Assembly: GCF_900128475.1 (NCBI RefSeq)
Contig: NZ_LT635836.1
Span: forward strand, 1-64,000
DNA from: Mediterranea massiliensis
GTDB taxonomy: Bacteria > Bacteroidota > Bacteroidia > Bacteroidales > Bacteroidaceae
Reading direction: 5' to 3'
DNA length: 64,000 bases
The notes under the pieces were generated by a model that saw nothing but the letters and a program-made list of their open reading frames with translations, searched no databases and was not told where the DNA came from. The position numbers and the translations under genes are program-made. Of the stretch, positions 61,050-64,000 are shown in pieces. Position 1 is the first letter of the stretch. The number at the start of each line of letters is the position of its first letter.

Positions 61050-62123
61050 ATGACAATGAAAACAATGACTAAGACAGCAGGAAAGACTGCAACCAGCAAA
61101 TCAGTAGCTAATGCTAAAGCAGGAAAGGCAGTGCGCACTCTCAGCTTACAACAACAGTTGATTAAAGCTGAAAGAGATTTGAAGAACATAGTTAACAGAC
61201 AGTTGGGAGAAACCGTTCTACACGCCCAAGAGTTAATTGTGAAACAATTAAAGCAGGCTATTGAAGAGAAGAATAGTAAAGCCCTCACACTTAAAGACGA
61301 ACCTATTACATTCCAATTAACTAAAACTGAGGAGAAGGTCTCTAAGAAGATTGCCTTTGTAAAACATAACAGAAGCATTGATTCAAAGAAAGTAGATACG
61401 TTCATTGCTATTATTGACAATGGCAAATATGAAGAAGCCTATCCCATCATCGTGATAGAAGCTTCAAAACTAATAAAGGCAGGATATGTCGTAACAGATG
61501 TAAACGGTAGAGTTCTGACAGAAGAAGAGGCAGAAGGCTACTTTGTAATCTTGGACGGTCAACACAGAAGCACAGCATTTGCCAAACTAAACTCTGTCAA
61601 AGGTAATATGACTATCCCCAATGTCTTTGTTAAGGATATTAAGGATATAGGAACTTATTTGGAAGAAATCAACAGAGTTGGTAATTGGGATATGAAAGCC
61701 AAGATAGGGGTTGCTGCCTTGACATCCAAAGATGAACTCTTTGAGAATATGGCTGAACTAATCCAACAGGGATTCAATCCTACGACAGCAGGTCTGATTT
61801 ATACCAAGAAGAACATTCCAGAGAAGATATTGAACAAGGTTTTAAGAAGAGAAGAATACAATCTACCAAAAGATGCCATAGTTGACATCAAGAGAGGTAA
61901 CGATTTTATAACTCTATGCAAAGCTGCCAAAATCAGCGTCACATTTCTCACTAAACGTTACTTCATTAAAGGATTTAACAGTTATGCTAAAGTACATGGC
62001 GAAGAACAAGCATTCAAGGCTTTGGATAAGCTAAAACAATTAGAACTTAATGATGACAAACTAAAGAAAATAAAGGAAGATGATGATTTTCAAGCAATGC
62101 TACAAAATGCTTTAGAAGCATAA
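61050..62123 (+). CDS. ParB-like (DGQHR) protein
   Basis: A 357-residue protein with a ParB/sulfiredoxin-type nuclease core: DGQHRSTAFAKL at 169-180 is the diagnostic loop, preceded by FVIL. The N-terminal 45 residues are basic and probably disordered; the C-terminal part is helical. I start at the ATG at 61050 rather than a TTG further up. Such ParB-fold proteins on Bacteroides elements may serve in partition, regulation or nuclease roles; no ParA gene is seen. Confidence 0.75.
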   Translation: MTMKTMTKTAGKTATSKSVANAKAGKAVRTLSLQQQLIKAERDLKNIVNRQLGETVLHAQELIVKQLKQAIEEKNSKALTLKDEPITFQLTKTEEKVSKKIAFVKHNRSIDSKKVDTFIAIIDNGKYEEAYPIIVIEASKLIKAGYVVTDVNGRVLTEEEAEGYFVILDGQHRSTAFAKLNSVKGNMTIPNVFVKDIKDIGTYLEEINRVGNWDMKAKIGVAALTSKDELFENMAELIQQGFNPTTAGLIYTKKNIPEKILNKVLRREEYNLPKDAIVDIKRGNDFITLCKAAKISVTFLTKRYFIKGFNSYAKVHGEEQAFKALDKLKQLELNDDKLKKIKEDDDFQAMLQNALEA

Positions 62124-62139
62124 TACATACTACGGAGCA

Positions 62140-62162
62140 AAGCCCATGTGACTGGTGGGCTT
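62140..62162 (+). terminator. hairpin after the ParB-like gene
   Basis: AAGCCCA (62140-62146) pairs with TGGGCTT (62156-62162), 9-base loop, followed by GTTCTCCCC rather than a T-run. Confidence 0.5.
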
Positions 62163-62183
62163 GTTCTCCCCAAGTTCTTAGAA

Positions 62184-62321
62184 ATTCTGAATAGTCTAAA
62201 GTCTGATTACTAAATGTGTGGTCTTATCATTAGTTTCTCACTTATGGAGTTACTATCTTTACAGTACTACAAGCAGATAATCCCACCACATAGATTGACG
62301 GACTTACAAACTATTCAGAAT
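62184..62321 (+). ncRNA. candidate structured RNA or leader upstream of a small gene
   Basis: Nested stems by direct inspection: ATTCTGAATAGT/ACTATTCAGAAT (62184-62195, 62310-62321), a 7-bp stem (62199-62205, 62299-62305), TGTGTGGT/ACCACATA (62215-62222, 62285-62292), TTATC/GATAA (62224-62228, 62276-62280), and an inner hairpin (62232-62254). The rod ends 7 bases before the ATG of a 57-codon gene. Could be a cis-regulatory leader, an independent RNA, or a DNA site such as an oriT. Confidence 0.5.
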
Positions 62322-62328
62322 ATCTAAA

Positions 62329-62502
62329 ATGGAAGAATTTACTTATGAGCAGATAAGAGTTAAGGCTCTTAAACAGGGAGTAAAAGATAACAAGGTTCAC
62401 ATTGGATTGTGGGCTAATCTTAATAACTATCTAAAGACAAGGAGAAAGAAGAATGGAAAGGTTGCTACCTATTATATCTCATTGCAGAAGTTGGCTTATT
62501 AA
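62329..62502 (+). CDS. small mobile-element protein
   Basis: A 57-residue basic protein, ATG at 62329, seven bases after a structured region. It contains a KTRRKKNGK patch and ends in a Tyr/Leu-rich segment. No family recognised. Codon use agrees with the neighbouring genes. Confidence 0.55.
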   Translation: MEEFTYEQIRVKALKQGVKDNKVHIGLWANLNNYLKTRRKKNGKVATYYISLQKLAY

Positions 62503-62523
62503 TTCACTGATATTTAAACTGAT

Positions 62524-62709
62524 ATGATAATTCATCTGCCAACAGGAAAGAAGTTTCACAACAGAAAGGAAGCCAAGATATACTTTGGAACTGCCTACTA
62601 TTACAGGATGGAACGAGAGAAGAAAGATTTAATGTTTACCAATACTATTCAATCAGCTACTAATGAATATGAAGATACCTCAAAGATACCTGCAAAACAG
62701 GACAAGTAA
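62524..62709 (+). CDS. small mobile-element protein
   Basis: A 61-residue protein, ATG at 62524, 21 bases after the previous gene. IIHLPTGKKFHNRKEAKIYFGTAYYYRM suggests a small alpha/beta fold of unknown role. It overlaps the next gene by 47 bases in another frame. Confidence 0.6.
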   Translation: MIIHLPTGKKFHNRKEAKIYFGTAYYYRMEREKKDLMFTNTIQSATNEYEDTSKIPAKQDK

Positions 62710-63325
62710 CATTAGGCAGGATTATGCTACCATTAACAAGTCTATTGTAGATAAACTCAATCCACCCAATTTGTACAGGTTCTTCTGTCTGTCCTTATAT
62801 AGAAACGACTATTATAAGGTCAGATGGAGAATCAAAGACTTAGCCAAACGAACTGGAGAGAAAGAGGACGCATTAAAGAACTTCAATAAGGATATAGAGG
62901 CAGTGCTGATTAGAAAGAGATATAGGGAAGCTATCAACCATCCTCTTATAGAATTTGTAATGAGGAGCATTTACTGCATTCCACCCATTGAACATCCCAA
63001 CTTCATAACACTGTCCTACCTCTTTATGACAGTGGATTTGAATATTAAAGTGAAAGGATATTATATCAAGCTCCTATTAATAGCAGAGAACAACAAGATA
63101 CTGCTTACTCCTAATAAGTTGGCTGACAAATTGGGAATGGGTAAGAAGAATGTAGAGAGTTACAATCTGGAATTATATAGTGCAGGTTTGTTAAGATATA
63201 TACCCAAAGGGATAGAGCTTACTCCCAATGAACTATTATTAGACAACAACATAGCCAAACAGCGCAAGGAGTGGAATCCAACCAACTCAAAAAACGTGGT
63301 TAAGATAGCTTTCAAGTCCAAATAA
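62663..63325 (+). CDS. winged-helix-like mobile-element protein
   Basis: A 220-residue protein. The C-terminal third has a helix-turn-helix-like segment (LTPNKLADKLGMGKKNVESYNLELYSAGLLRYIPKG). The N-terminal part has a KDLAKRTGEKEDALKNFNKDIEAVLIRKR helix, possibly a second winged helix, as in small replication initiators. The start may be the ATG at 62663 or 62669. Long overlap with the upstream small gene suggests translational coupling. A replication or regulatory role fits, unproven. Confidence 0.65.
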   Translation: MNMKIPQRYLQNRTSNIRQDYATINKSIVDKLNPPNLYRFFCLSLYRNDYYKVRWRIKDLAKRTGEKEDALKNFNKDIEAVLIRKRYREAINHPLIEFVMRSIYCIPPIEHPNFITLSYLFMTVDLNIKVKGYYIKLLLIAENNKILLTPNKLADKLGMGKKNVESYNLELYSAGLLRYIPKGIELTPNELLLDNNIAKQRKEWNPTNSKNVVKIAFKSK

Positions 63326-63793
63326 CAGGCAAGTAGGATTTTTCGTACTGTTTATTAATATATTAAGAGATAGTACGAATAATCCCCACTCTGTCTTATT
63401 CTGACTTTAGAAGCATCTAAAGTTGAATTTCTACGATAAGGGTAAGCAGCCCTTATGAATGCTACTTCGTAATGACAATTTTAAACCATCAGAGTAATGC
63501 ACAAGACACCCCTACCCACATAAACACCCCCTCATAGCTCTTAAATAAAAAGAATGCTTTAGAAATGCAGTCTGATAGTTGGCAGGAATAAGCATTCTTA
63601 TTAATCTAAGAGTAGGCACGATGCACTATTGCCACAGCCTACCAATAATTTACTAATGCTCCTCATTTCCTTTGAAAGAATCTTTAGGGAAAGACATAGG
63701 ACAGCCTAAGATACAGGTGAAGAAATTCACTTGTGTTTTAGGCTCGTTCCTATTTAGTCCATTCAATCAATAACCATTTAATTCAATTTCATT
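63326..63793 (+). ncRNA. noncoding region with a cluster of hairpins
   Basis: About 470 bases without a gene. Inverted repeats: 63336-63349/63372-63385 (13 of 14), 63404-63411/63416-63423 (perfect), 63436-63442/63450-63456 (perfect), 63550-63559/63590-63599 (perfect), GTAGGC/GCCTAC (63612, 63637), and a 19-bp stem with GAAA loop at 63703-63744 (three G-U pairs). Could be a structured RNA, or an origin or transfer region of the element. Confidence 0.5.
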
Positions 63794-64000
63794 ATGAGAG
63801 ATTTAGTAATTATGCCAGCTATGGCACAGCGTAGAGAATCATTAAACATGGGTGAGTTTGCAGAAGAAGCAATCATTGTGGAAGAAGTAGCAGCACCCAA
63901 GAGAGTAAACCATTTCATTGAAGCCAACACGCAGGAAGTAACCTTACAGCACTTACAGCAAGACTGCATCATTCCAAGTTTTGCATCAATGGAGGAAACC
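63794..64000 (+). CDS. DUF3871-like protein, 3' end outside the window
   Basis: The first 69 codons of a gene open at the right edge. NHFIEANTQEVTLQHLQQD (residues 40-58) and CIIPSFAS resemble the N-terminus of DUF3871 proteins carried by Bacteroides mobile elements. Function unknown. No promoter box seen; the 19-bp hairpin ends 50 bases upstream. Confidence 0.65.
   Translation, partial: MRDLVIMPAMAQRRESLNMGEFAEEAIIVEEVAAPKRVNHFIEANTQEVTLQHLQQDCIIPSFASMEET

Larger units (their letters stand above)
58346..64000. mobile_element. second mobile element, right end outside the window
   Basis: An AT-rich block of integrase, unknown proteins, a ParB-like protein and a DUF3871-like gene begins right after the GGGtGRT terminator and runs off the window. 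The base composition change and the integrase at the boundary mark it as foreign. Left end somewhere in 58346-58631; att not defined. Confidence 0.8.

Overview
The window looks like chromosome from a gut Bacteroidaceae genome (Bacteroides or Phocaeicola). The evidence is the promoter form (TTTG, about 19 bases, then TAnnTTTG), weak Shine-Dalgarno sequences, the Bacteroidetes Tra/DUF4133/DUF4134 conjugation family, and household genes typical of the group (gmd-fcl, an AddAB-like pair, a MetH without its activation domain, GGGtGRT protein). I saw no rRNA, tRNA, CRISPR array or insertion sequence.

Region 1, about 1-27,060, is most of an integrative conjugative element (ICE) whose left end lies outside the window. 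A tyrosine recombinase, a TetR-type regulator and an antitoxin/GNAT-toxin-like pair occupy 240-3405. From about 22,000 down to 3465 runs one long leftward transfer operon. It encodes a membrane protein, two TraE-like pilin-type proteins, TraF, the TraG ATPase, three exported proteins, TraJ, a small soluble protein, TraK, a TraL-like protein, TraM, a DNA methyltransferase, TraN, TraO, a lipoprotein, a coiled-coil protein with an RNA polymerase alpha-CTD-like domain, the coupling ATPase and a lysozyme. Several junctions are ATGA or near-abutting overlaps, which suggests translational coupling. Upstream (22,241-26,927) sit a Toprim primase, a RepA-like ATPase, a MerR/excisionase-type HTH protein, an unknown protein and the integrase. 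No relaxase gene is visible.

Region 2, about 27,060-58,345, is core chromosome. It carries GDP-fucose synthesis (gmd, fcl), a two-gene YjbH-like envelope locus interrupted by a small HAD phosphatase, a surface lipoprotein, AddAB-like recombination nuclease/helicase, a sugar MFS transporter with an aldo/keto reductase, a PIF1/HRDC helicase, DsbD, a Dabb protein, uridine kinase, MltF, MetH, SmpB, a Yip1 protein, a lipoprotein, a DMP19 protein, a pectate-lyase-like lipoprotein, and an Fe-S scaffold/GGGtGRT pair.

Region 3, about 58,346-64,000, is an AT-rich second mobile element running off the right edge. It has an integrase with Ser in place of the first catalytic Arg, several unknown proteins, a ParB-like protein and the start of a DUF3871-like gene. 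Its intergenic regions are unusual: a 99-bp-period duplication carrying two promoters, a 138-nt nested inverted-repeat structure just upstream of a 57-codon gene, and a 410-bp cluster of hairpins ending in a 19-bp stem with a GAAA loop. Together with the alpha-CTD-like transfer protein and the TetR palindromes, these are the most novel signals here.
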